64,000 bases of DNA from Ananas comosus (taxonomy: Eukaryota; Streptophyta; Magnoliopsida; Poales; Bromeliaceae), in NCBI RefSeq assembly GCF_001540865.1, contig NC_033628.1:1829390-1893389 (forward strand), read 5' to 3'. The first letter of the stretch is position 1. Each line of letters opens with the position of its first letter. This document shows, one piece after another, positions 10,329 to 22,339 of this stretch. The notes beneath the pieces were generated by a model. The model worked only from the letters and a program-made list of their open reading frames with translations. It made no database searches and was not told the origin of the DNA. The position numbers were made by a program, and so were the translations under genes.

Positions 10329-12690
10329 ATATTCCATTAATTATAGTAATTATCCACAAAAGGGTGATGAAAAGAACTCAAACAACACCGAATAACTAGG
10401 ATTGACGACTAAGTAAGCGCGTTCATTAGACTTAGCCAAAGGTTTCTTTTACTCTTTAATTCCCAATTATTTGCCCGGACAACATAACTACACAGGCTCT
10501 AAGGTAAAATCTATATAAAATTAAGATAAAAAACATACGTACCGTACTTATTTGAATAATGAACACTTGAAGTCGAAACTTTTAAACTACATTTATTTTG
10601 TGTGTTCATGACTGGGCGAGCCCAAATTTTTAAAAATTTTGATTTTATTATCCAACTTTTAACAATTTAGTATAGTTATATTTCTGTTTTTCATAACGGA
10701 TTCAAGAGTATTTTGTCAAATCTGTTTTACACATAACATCTGCAAATGAACAAGACAAAATTCAACAATGACGATAGTTGACTTTAAAATGATTATACAA
10801 TCAGTTTTTCTATGATATTAATTGTCTACGATAAAATTGGGTGCTCATTTGCACCATTCAAGTCATTCCCTCCTTTATATCAAAAATGTAATGATAGTAT
10901 AATTAATTTCGATACAAAACTATAGTGTTTGTCCAATTGGAGTAGTTATGATTCCAGAGGAATGTGGGGCGTAATATATGAAAAATGGTGAGGTAGAAAA
11001 TATAAAGCAGAAGAGCCCATAAAGGAAGATGAGAAAGAGTCGACGAGGAGGTACGACTTCGTTAATGGATATCGAAGAAACTCGTACTCGACGAGGAGAT
11101 GATGACATAATCAGTCCTTGATTTCGTGAACGCCGTGCAATGTATTAGTCAAATTTTTAACCAAATATAACGACCGGCGTTGCGGTACTTTATCTTTAAG
11201 GGGCATTCTATTTTTTGGGATTTCAAGCGCAATTTGTCGATATAGCTATTGACAGATGAGGGTAAATGTGGGCAAAATACTTTTTAGTATGATCAGTTAA
11301 TAGGTCAGACAACAAATATAGAGATTGAGAACCTTATAAATGAATTTCATTTTATTTCCTTTATCTTACAATATATACTAAACTTTTAAAATTTTAATCT
11401 TTACTTTTCGCAGTTTTTAAATTTACTTTAATTTGTTCTCCATGGAAAATCACACTAATTCGAACTCCTTTTTTTAAAATCTGCACATTTCGTATCATAT
11501 ACTCAAATTCGCACCTGATTTAAATTAGTAATTTCAGCTAGGATCACGACTCTTCATGCAATTATTACAAACTATAGGTACATTTATATAAACTACATAA
11601 TGAGTTTAAACTTTTAAAGTAAAGATAAACATTTTGAACCGGGAACTAAATGAACTTAATAATCTACAAAAAAAAAGTGGAAGCACAAATAACAATTTAA
11701 ATTTTGAGTAATTTTATTATTCGAGCTACATCCAGCATCAGAATAGTATAATCGTTTAAGATAAGTTTGTGATATATTGTTCTCAGGTATACATACAAAC
11801 ATTATAGCACGGAATCAACATTTAAAAAAAAACAACAGTTTTGTAGTTCTCACATTAATCTATTTTGCAGAGAGAATTTTCACGAAGAGCCAGATCGATG
11901 TTTAGAAAAACCAAGAATTTAGATAGGACGGAGCAACAACTAACGCTGGATGATTATCAAGTTATTCGCCGACATTCACGCACAAAATTGTGAGGCTTCC
12001 AAATAAAAAACTAAAAATTTATAAGAATCACTGTCTTTTTTATTGAATAAAACTCATTATTGAAATTTTCTCTCTGTAACTTACTGTATCTCGAGAAGAC
12101 TACAAAGAGTATTTTTACTATATTATACTTCCATACGAATTAAAAAAAGAGCTTATCTATACTATTTTAATTATCAATCATATAATAAACATCTCACATT
12201 ATTTATTTGTCACTACAAAACCATCTATTACTTACTAATATAATATATACTATAAATACACACCTTTAGGTACCTATCTATCCGGTAACACCATGCTATA
12301 TAACTGATGATAGCATGCAAAGCACTTGTGGGCTAATCCAGGTTTCTAGCCCATTATTAGATTTTATCCTTTTATTCAATTTTTATTTTAAGCGCCACAT
12401 TAATTATACACATACTCAATCCACACACGTTTCAATACAATTTCCTAACAGCGAACTTTTTGTTTATCTATTTCTACGACGAGCATATTCTGCGATCCAA
12501 GGCGCTAAAAAATCAATAAAGTTTCATAACAAAATTGTTGCTATTAATTTAAGATTATGCTCCATGGCCCAGTTTTATTCGTAATTTGTCAAAAACATTT
12601 ACAAACAGGAGTGTGCCATTATTGAGACTCTTTTATTGGCACACAAATTGAATATTTGTAGTTAGATATAGATGAGATGAGTAACGGAAG
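10329..12690 (+). pseudogene. Noisy copy of P450 exons 3-5 and a candidate exon 6
   Basis: Plus-strand counterparts of clean minus-strand exons: exon 3 at about 10,329-10,503, exon 4 at about 10,957-11,261 and exon 5 at about 11,884-11,989, each recognisable base by base but frameshifted by indels. At about 12,609-12,690, after CAAACAG, the string ATTATTGAGACTCTT reads IIETL. That fits the K-helix ExxR start of the exon missing from the clean gene, and its position between exon 5 and exon 7 is right. This last assignment is weak because the sequence is noisy. Confidence 0.6.
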
Positions 12691-14367
12691 ATGGTGATAG
12701 ATGGATAAGTGTTTGAATCGCAAGAGGCTGAGGTCACTTAAATAATGTGGGGAGAAAAATTACTTAGCGGATATTCTATTTAAACATCTTCACAAGAATT
12801 ATTACTCACAGCACGCTTCAACCGCCTCGGTCTTCTAAAAAGTATTCTAGCTCATTTTATTATATATATATAGGCTATAGTAAACACAATTATTAAATAT
12901 TATTCTGAAATAGATTAATTTAATTATGACTATCAATTATATAACATAAATTTCTCACTAATTAGTATATATATGAGATCTTTACTGCTTATTGGAAGCA
13001 CGGAGGGCCTTCCGTGCTTCCATCGAGCTTTTCCGATATTCACGAATGTTGCGACTTTTATTTCCCTTTTCTGATATCGGTGCGGACGTCAGGCATCATC
13101 CCGTTAGAGATTCTAATCTACGAATAGTTTGAATGTTACCGGATTTTCTGTGCCGAATACACACAAAATGTTATGATTTTTCGATAATCTATGTTCGCCA
13201 ATAGTGAGTGCGAAGGGTTAAAATCAACTAATTTTAATGGCGTAGTGCACGCCCGTTTGCAAAGTTTAACGCGTAAGAAATATCCAATATCACTGACTGA
13301 AATTAGAATAAGAAAAATCTCTATATTATATCTCAAGTTAGTATCAATATACTTTGATCTACTTTCAATAGGAAATTTAATCAGATAAATTTTATACACG
13401 TTTGTACAGATTTATCTTCAACAGATGATAGATTTCCTGATAATAATACTGACACCTATACGCTCTCACTAGGCGCAAATAATAGCTATAAATCGGCACT
13501 ATTATTTTCTACACTAATGCATATGTCAAGGTAAAACTTTACTATAAAAGTTTAACGAGCTTGACTCACAAACGATCTATTCAGAAAGATACGACAATAT
13601 ATTAAACGACCTGGAAAGCACAGAAGCAACTTCAGAGGGATACGTTTAATTTTGAGATTCTACATTCTTAACATCTACATCCATCAACACTCTCTCTATA
13701 AAAATGAGATAAATATAGCATAGAACATAATTGGTCAACTTATACATCAATATAAGTTCTTCAATTCGGAACGAACATATTTGTCCTTGTGAAGGTCATT
13801 AGCGAGACTCTGCGACTCGGAAATGTTGTTAGGATTCTCCTTAGGAAAGCAAGCGTAGACCGAATATAAAGGTACCTCGCTATAATTTGATACAGGGCTA
13901 GCAATCCAACTTGTGTTCGCACCTCAGTTCGTGTTCGGCTCAAGATGAGCTCAGTATCGATCGCTCGTGTAATAAACAGCGAACACGAGCTGATTTTTTA
14001 ACTTGAAATTTAATAATCAAACATGAGTCGCTCGCTTGTGTTCGGTTCTATATACTTGAATATATTACAAATTTCTACTATTTGGATTATGGGCCAACTC
14101 AAATGTAAAAAATCTATATTTATAAATTTTAATTATTAGATTAAAATTTTAATGTTCTAATTTTCTCTCACTTTTCGCTCAGCAATAGAACTAACATTTA
14201 CCTTATTGTTCGCGATCTAGCTGTGTTTGGCTTGTTAATAAACAAGACGAGCACAAACTAGATTTTTCAACTCAGTATTTTGATGAGTCAGCTCATTTCG
14301 CTCCTTTAATAATGAACGAATACGAGTCGACCCCAACTCGCTCGTGTTCGGCCGTTGACAAGGCTCA
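12290..14367. repeat. First unit of a roughly 2-kb direct repeat (F2 + F1 + hAT MITE) on the left of the N25 run
   Basis: Contains an F2-like segment (about 12,290-12,850), an F1 foldback (about 12,990-13,640) and a hAT-like MITE (13,893-14,367). The same order recurs at 14,520-16,272, flanks included. The match of flanks around the hAT element shows that a whole segment, not just elements, is repeated. Confidence 0.65.
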
Positions 14368-14392
14368 NNNNNNNNNNNNNNNNNNNNNNNNN
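14368..14392. other. Run of 25 N
   Basis: Exactly 25 undetermined bases between two noisy copies of the same 2-kb segment. A fixed short N run is usual for a gap that filling software extended from both sides without joining; the duplication around it may therefore be artificial. Confidence 0.9.
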
Positions 14393-14519
14393 TGTAGCTT
14401 AAGTTACTGAAGAATACATATGTTATGGACATAGTCTTACCATTGTACCAAAGAAGGCAATAAACGTATAATATACTTACATATATTATATATATATATA
14501 ATAAGTATTATATATATGG

Positions 14520-15762
14520 GTCCAGCTGCTATACTATTGATAGATCAGCACTTGGTGGCTATCAGGTTTTTACCGTTAGATTTATCCCTTTCCATTATTT
14601 TTACCGTTAGATTTATACTAGTTCAACCAACCACACTACAATCCTAAGGGTCACACATTTCGAACCGACAATATTTTCGAATCAATGGCTGAAAAAATTC
14701 AATAGTTTCAAAACTTGGTGCTATTAATATATTCAGCCACCGATACTTCAAAAGCCCAGGAAGTGGTATTTTGCACCAAGGAGTTAGCGCTTTTTGAGTT
14801 TTTAGCCATGGAATGGAAGATATGAGTTGAGATGATAGTGGTTAGGTGGTGAAAATGATAGTGTTTGATCAAGGGGTACGTATTAGTAATTGAGGGGAGT
14901 AGGATCCAAGGGTTAGACTAGAAGCACCAAGGGGATGGCTGCTTCTAAACGTATTCTAGCTCAATTATATATATTAATATATATATATAGTATAGTGTGT
15001 GAGGCTACTATGTTACACTGGAAGCACAAGCCTCCGATGCTTTCAGATGTTTTCGATGTGCTGCGATCTTCGAATCGTCGATTAGTCCGTTTAAACTTGA
15101 TCTAGAATATTTGAGATGTACCTAAAAAAATAAATGTTATGATTTTTCCGATATCATTGCTAGTTGATCGAAGGGTTCAAAATCAACATAATTTTAATGG
15201 CCGTAGTGAAGCCGTTTGAAGTTTTAACGGTTCGTTGAGAAATATCCAAATCACGTGAATTTTGATTTAGAAAATTCTTCATATTATATAAAACAACTCA
15301 ATATCTTTGAATCTCAAAATTTTAATGTCTATTATCAGTTGTTTGTAATGATTCTTTATTTTCAGCGTTGATTTTGAGCCCTTTGCGTTCACATAGGCGA
15401 AATAATATCAAAAAAAACTTCACATAATTATTTCTAGCAGGATACTTCAAATACTCTAGATTAGTTTAACACGGAGCCGATCGACGATTCAAAATCGCAT
15501 ACATGGAAAAACAACCTGAAGCACAGAAGGCTTGTACTTTCGAAGTCACTAGTAATCCAACGACTCTCTCTCTCTCATCTCTCTCTCTCTCTTCTCTCTT
15601 CTCTCTATATAAGACATAAAATTTTCTAACTTTAATGTTCAACAATATTTGTTTGTGGAAGGTCATTAGCGAGACTCTGCCGCTCGGAAATGTTGTTAGG
15701 GATTCTCCTTAGGACACAAGCGTAGACACGGAATATAAGGTACCGTCGCCTATAATTTGATA
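14520..15762. repeat. Second unit: F2-like and F1 foldback elements
   Basis: 14,520-14,960 is F2-like (ends AGTATTCTAGCTCA-type). 14,998-15,556 is an F1 foldback starting GTGTGAGGCTACTATG with internal TCGAATCGTCGAT. A (CT)n tract lies at 15,563-15,606. Homologous to 12,290-13,892. Confidence 0.6.
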
Positions 15763-16272
15763 CAGGGCTAGCAATCGCAAAACATGTGACTGTTCGCATC
15801 TCAGTTCGTGTTCGGCTCAAGATGAGCTCAGTTATCGATCACTTCGTGATATAAAACGAGCGAACACGAGCTGATTTTTTAACTTTGAAATTTCAAAAAT
15901 CAAACCATGAGTCAGCTCGCTTTGTGTTCGGTTTCTATATAATTGAATATGATGAAACTTTCTTACTATTTGGATTATGGGCCAATCAAATGTTAAAGAA
16001 TCCTATATTTATAAATTTAATATTAGATTAAAATTTTAATGTTCTAATTTTTACTCAACTTTTTCGCTCTAGCATAGAACTAACAAATTTAGCTTATTGT
16101 TCGGAATCCTAGCGCTGTTTGGCTTGTTATAAACAAGACGAGCACATCAAATAGATTTTTTCAACTTCAGCATTTATGATGAGTCAGCCTCATATTCGGC
16201 TCCTTTAATTTAAGGATGGAACGAATACGAGTTCGACCCAACTCGCTGCGTGTTCGGCAGTTGACGGCCCTA
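15763..16272. mobile_element. hAT-like MITE with 8-bp target duplication
   Basis: Starts CAGGGCTAGCAA and ends TTGACGGCCCTA, which are inverted hAT-style termini. ATTTGATA occurs directly before (15,755-15,762) and after (16,273-16,280); 8 bp is the hAT duplication length. The inside is rich in CGAACACGAGC and AGCTCGTGTTC repeats. No transposase. The clean sequence at 8,125-8,150 shows only the last bases of this element, so the clean contig ends at its border. Confidence 0.7.
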
Positions 16273-16383
16273 ATTTGATATCTTTATACAATTTTTTTCG
16301 ACATAGGGATAATATTGAACTAATGTTTTATATCGCTTTAAATGAGTAATTACTTAATGTTAATTGTAACTTGTCTCTTCTAG

Positions 16384-16825
16384 CATTATGTGATTCCACA
16401 GGAACTGGTGTCATAGTACACTAGCTGCAGCATCATTTGGCATGAATCAGTTTTGAACGATCCTAATGAATTCAATCCATGAGATGCGGAGGTGGATCTT
16501 AATCCAGAAACCAGCTTCTTCTTCCAAGAGCACTTCCAATTAGTACCAAAAACAATTCACCCCCTAACTGATTCATCTTGTGTTCTTATTGGTTAGCTTT
16601 TTAGTTAACTAGACAAAGAGGCCAGTTTTAGCTCATTTGGTGGGGGGATGAGCTCTTGTCAGGGTAGAGACCTACGCAAGGATGGAAACTGTGGCAAGTA
16701 GTTTCTCACAACATAATCCAGACACAATTTTGAAGTTAATTGGACCGGATTCATCCGATGGCCGAAGCCACAAGTCGATTTCCGTAACGGTTTACCGGAT
16801 TAGCTATAGACCGGTCACTAGTGTA
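16384..16825 (+). pseudogene. Noisy copy of P450 exons 7 and 8
   Basis: 16,384-16,492 matches clean exon 7 (ATTCCACAGGAACTGGTGTC) and about 16,607-16,825 matches exon 8. Indels destroy the frame, including the heme-binding loop. Orientation is opposite to the clean gene. Confidence 0.8.
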
Positions 16826-17144
16826 CATTTTGGAATTAATAGTGGGTCATGCATCCATAGCATATGTAACGTTCGGTTCTGTTAATTTTTATGTGTAATT
16901 AAGTTAAATGAATGTTGCATTTGTTTTGTTTAGGACAGTTGTTATACTTTGTATGCATGGTCTTATGGGACTTTGTGTGTTTACATTAATACAAAGTTCG
17001 AGTTTTTATGTAATTTTTCTATCTTATTTACAGTTTGTTGTTAATTTAGAGTTGAGAGAATAAGCTGTCAAGTATCTCATCAGATAATCTAACTTAAATT
17101 TGAAAACTAAAAAAGTTAAAACATGTTTATGATATTTAGTGTTT

Positions 17145-20100
17145 GAGATAAAAAAAATTCGAATGAATTAAAATAAAGGAAGGAAAGAGAAACGGAAGGA
17201 AAAGATTTCAAAAAAAAAAAAAAGAGAGGAAATAAAAAGAAGAAAAGGATGAAAGCAAAGAAAAGGAAAGAATAAAAAAAAATCTCTTTCTTTTGTTTCT
17301 TTTCTTTCCATTGTCCACAGAGGTATTTGACCCCTCTCCTCTGCCGTGGCAGCTACAGGAGCGCGGGTGCTCTGCACATGTGTTGCACACCCCTCCCCCA
17401 AAATCCGAACCAGGTTAAAAAAAAAAGAAAGAAAAATGCTTGGCTCTTCTCATCACGACGGGCGCACGGCTACGACGATTCGCACGACGACGATGACGAC
17501 GGCAGATTATGCTAGGCGCGCCACTTCCTCAACGAGATAACGGAGCAAATGCATGATACGATAGTGCGAAGGTCATAGGACTTAATTTCTGTGTAGCATA
17601 TTTATCAATCATGAATTTCGGTGATCAACGGTTTCAGAAAGCCGATGCAAATTTTACCATCAAGTCTGTCATTTTCGCGTAGTATGCAGATCGCTAATTT
17701 AACCGTGGCGGCCATCTTTCGTGTATTAGGTCGAGCTTATGGATTCGATACGAAACGTATTTTACTAGTTAAACGTGCGGCCATCTTCGTGGATATGGCC
17801 TCGACATGTCAATGCTATCTTGATCGAGCACCATTTATCTTGTTAGCGAAAAACAGTGCGGCGCATCAGTTCGTGATAGGTCGAATTGTCGGAAATACGT
17901 AAAGAGCCGTGCGGCCCATTCTTCGTGATTAGGCCTCGAGCATGGTCGAAAGCGTAATCGAGCGGCATCTTTAGTGCATAGGATCGACCGATAAATCGGC
18001 GTACAATAAATGATAATAAAAAGATGAACGGGTGTCCGTTTGAGTTCGAGCATGCTTCTATCGTATTCGATTCGTTGAACGTTGATTAATTTCGTATATT
18101 TTGAAAAAAAAAAAAATGAATAAAAAAGAAAATGGAGAAAAGCAAAAAAAAAAGGAAGAAGAACGAAAGAAAAAAAAAAGTAAAGAGTTTTTTTTTTATT
18201 TCTCTCGGTTCAAAAAAAAAAAAGAATGAAAGAATCAGAAAAAAAAAATAAAAAAAAAAGAAAAGATTAAGTACAAGATATCAAAGAACAAAAAAAATGA
18301 TGAGAGAATTCCTCTCTCTCTCTTCTTCTCTCTCGGTTATACAGAGATGAGAGAGAGGATTTTGGCAGATCAAAAAAAAATAAGAATAAGAAAAAAAAAA
18401 GAAAAGAAGGAATTCAGCAAAAAAAGAGGGAAGTGAAAAAAGAAAGAAGAACAAAAAAAATTAAGGAAAGAAGAAGGAATAAAAAAAATACATAAAAAAT
18501 AAAAGATGTTGATTGTGGACTATTGAAAATTGGTTCCAATTTCATCACGTTACTATTAATGCCTAGTTACTAAATCGAACTATAGCAGTTCAAAAACTTT
18601 GATAACCATGATACATAAAACCGGTTTTGGCGACCTAAATGGACATTCCACAAGTTTCGCTTCAACCTTCGAAACTGTTCACACACCATGAGCATACAAG
18701 TAGATCGTGAACACGAGGTAACTTCTTAGAAGGGTTGAACTGGATTCAGAAGGGTTCAAGTCAAGTGCGAACCATAAGCTCATCCGCTTTGTTTTTTTTG
18801 TTTTCTGTTGTATCCTGTTTTTACTGCGGTTCAACTACAATAAAAGCAGGGAGGTTCGAGCCAAGCCAAGTTAAGCAACTAGTCGTTCAACCCAAACGAA
18901 TCTTAAAGCGACCTGACTACGAATGTAATGTGGATCCGATCGGAATCAAACCACAAGGAATTCGATGTAATACCCGACAGCGGACCTGATTCAGCTCGCA
19001 CCGTAACGGAATCCTGCTTGAAGCCAAACAAGGGATTTGAGCTCTTAAACAGAAGGGATGCGGATCCAAGACTGAGAACTCGAAACGAGATTCCCACCAC
19101 AACCGGGCGCTATGAACCAATACACAAGGGTTTGATTAAAGGGCAAAGTGGATGGCGCGGACGCGCATCCAGTGAACCGAATCGGATCGTCGTGAACAAA
19201 TATTAATACGAAGATCATCCTCAGAATGAACAACCAAATCAACGTCCTTGAACAAATCATATGGCATTCGACTTAATCTTAGCGGATCCATTCCAAGTTA
19301 AACCGAACCAGATTTGGTCTTTGACAAGAGCAGTTAAAGGACTTTCATCGGCCAAAGTGGATTCCGACTTGAGCCTGAACATGAATAGACTTCGACTCTC
19401 GAACCCTAACCGGGGTTCGACCCGAACCAACAGAATGAAGGATGGACCCGAAAACGACAGTCATCCAATCCGAACCAAACTGTAAGAATCAACGCAAACC
19501 AAGCGGCGATGGATCCCGAACCAAAAATTATGGTTCATCAATTAAATCACAAGATGGTTTACCCAACAAACAAAGTCATAAATAAGAATTTCAAAAACCA
19601 AGAGTCTCCAACAATAATCCCAAACCGAAAATTCCACAAGATTTAAATCCCGCAATACCGAGAGTCCGAACAACTAACCCCAAAAACCAAAAACCAAACT
19701 CCATCACGACCGAAACGTCGCTAAACTAAACCAATTTCAAACGACCGAACGCGATAAATAAACCAAATTTCAAACGACGAGAAAGTCGGTTAATATAAAC
19801 CCAATTTCAAACCAGACGAAAGTCGTTAAAACTAAAACCCAAATTCCAAACATGAATTCATTGAAACCAAAGTCATACAGTAAACCATGGACTCACTCAC
19901 GCTTCATGAATAAATCCATAACCAAATCCGATGAACCTATATCAAGTTCCATGAACAAATCATACACCAATTCAAGAAATATTCCAAGTTCCATTGAACT
20001 AAACATTAGTCACCAAATCATGAACTATATCACGTATCAATGAACAAATCCATACACAAACCGCCAACATATCCAGCTTCCATTGAACCGAATCCCTGAC

Positions 20101-21605
20101 AAGGCAAACGTGAACATATTCAAGTCAATGAATCAATCAGTACCACCGGAATTTCAATGAACAATATCCAAGTTCATGAACAAATCCACGCTATACAATC
20201 CACTCGAACCATATCAAGTATAAACCAAGTTCATACCCAAATTTAGAACAATTATGTCAAATTTCATGAACAAACCTTCGATTGAACAATCCCAAATTCC
20301 AGTAGTGAACCTCTTTTTTATTGGCACCCTTACCTAGAGGTAACAAATTAAATATCGATCCCCTAAATTCAATCGCTCTCTCAGGCATATGTCAACGTCA
20401 TTAGCATATATCAAACTAAGGCGAACACTCTACCAAATTAGACAGAGTTCTAAGAGCTTATTGAATTGCCCTCGAATAATTTCAATTTTCATCGGACTAC
20501 TAATACATATACTTAGATTCATCCGGCTTAGCATGAATACCATATATCTTGGGGGCTTAGTCAAACCTTACTTTGCTCTGGCTAGCACACTATACATAGA
20601 GTGGAAAGGTCAAACGTGCTACGACTATGTCTAACCCGTATATACATTAGGTCTAGTTAGCCTTTTGCGTTAGCAATTATACCTAGAGTGATATTCTTTA
20701 CCCGATCGAGCTGTTAATACAATATACTTAGCAGCTCAAATCGACTACCCTACTACAGTGATATTTAGGGTCTTAGTCAGGACCTTCATTCTAGCACAAT
20801 ATTAACTAGAAGTGAAACTCGAGGTTAATCTACATCATCATACTCGGGAATAGCACGTGCTCTCACTTGTCGGTAATTCGACCACGCTCAAATACAATTA
20901 TACTGAGGGTCTGGGTGACATCCTTCACCTTGAGAAATACAACCAAGATTGAATTATAAATCGACTCTAAGACATACTTACGAGCATTAGACACAATCTA
21001 CACTACATAGAGGGTTTAATATCGAATTAGATTCTTAACACAACTATACTATAGATCTAGTTGCGGCCCCCACACTCAATACATTATACCTTGAGGGTAG
21101 CTGATCACATCTCATCTTGGAAATATTAAACCAAGCTTGAACATAATCGGAATCTAAGAACTATATACTGTAGAGCAATTAGACTCTAAAATTACAGAGC
21201 GATCTCAATATTGATAGGGTTTTAACACAATTATTTATTAGGAACCTAGTTTCAACCGTCAAATTGACACTGATCCTAATACATACACTAGTATCAATTC
21301 GATGTAAAGATGGGGTGCATGCCCTGCTTAAGCCATCGTAAACAGGCAATTCATATCAATTAAAATTCAATTTGCTGTTTTGTGTCTCTTCTTGACTCTC
21401 GCACTCTCACACTCTCTCGCGCTCTCTCTCTCGAGGGTTCCTTAAACACGAAAGTTGTGGTGGTAAATTAACAACCAGGTTCTTGAGTTGTTTGGAAGCC
21501 ACTCTCACTCTGATTTCAAAATAAAACATAAACAATTTTAATCCTTCTACTGAATGCCATGCTAGAAACAACTCGCGGGCCGGTTCAGTTTCGCGGCAGA
21601 CATGT
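17145..21605. repeat. 4.5-kb insertion of homopolymer-rich and degenerate minisatellite sequence
   Basis: Absent from the clean copy (opposite about 7,285). 17,165-18,500 is purine-rich with many A runs. 17,690-18,000 holds about five degenerate units beginning GCGGCC(A)TCTTTCGTG, 50-80 bp apart. 18,640-19,500 carries repeated CGAACC motifs. 19,850-20,280 repeats CATGAACAAATCCAT and CAAGTTCCAT, and 20,400-21,300 repeats a roughly 110-bp unit around ATACCTAGAG. No coding frame is credible. Tandem repeats like these occur in the non-coding part of large LTR retrotransposons, but I see neither LTRs nor polymerase motifs. Confidence 0.5.
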
Positions 21606-22339
21606 AGGGAGGCAGGTTGGTTTCAAAGATTCTTGATAATGATGGGCTTGTTGGACGCATAAACGCATTAACCCTTATCTAAAGTATATTCAACCAATTG
21701 TAAAAGTAAAACATTCTTTTTAAACGCAAAAGTATCAAATCAATGTAGGAAATGAGAAAATATGAAAATATATGGGGTCACAAATCTAGTGGTGAGTTGA
21801 CTTTGCTGTCTAATTATTCCTCTTTGTAATCAGAGGGGTTTTTTTAAATCAATTGTCCGTCATCTATCAATCTTAATTATAATCACTAAGCTAATAATAA
21901 ATAATGTTTATCAAACAGCTAATAACTAACTATGTTTTTACCAAAAAAAAAAAGCTGCTGTCAACAAAAAGTCAACTGAATCTAATTGACAGACCCATTG
22001 TATTCCTAATTCAGACCCACTAATGCTGCTGTATAGAATCTAACATAAAACCATACAACCACAATTTTCTAGGGAGACAATGATTCTAAGCTTTTGTTAT
22101 TTTCACAACAAAACTACACATTTTTAAATTCAATTGAGAAAGGAATCTCAAGTCTTCTAATTTAGAGACTTGTCCCTGTCGCACCTCTCAGCAGTATAAA
22201 GTACAAACAATTATCTCCGATTTATCCTCTATGTGTAATATTTAATATAAAGAAAATTGACGACTCTACATTCTTCGATGTTGAGAAGATAGATCAACAG
22301 TATGCCGAAAATAAGGATGTACAACACTGATAAAAGGAG

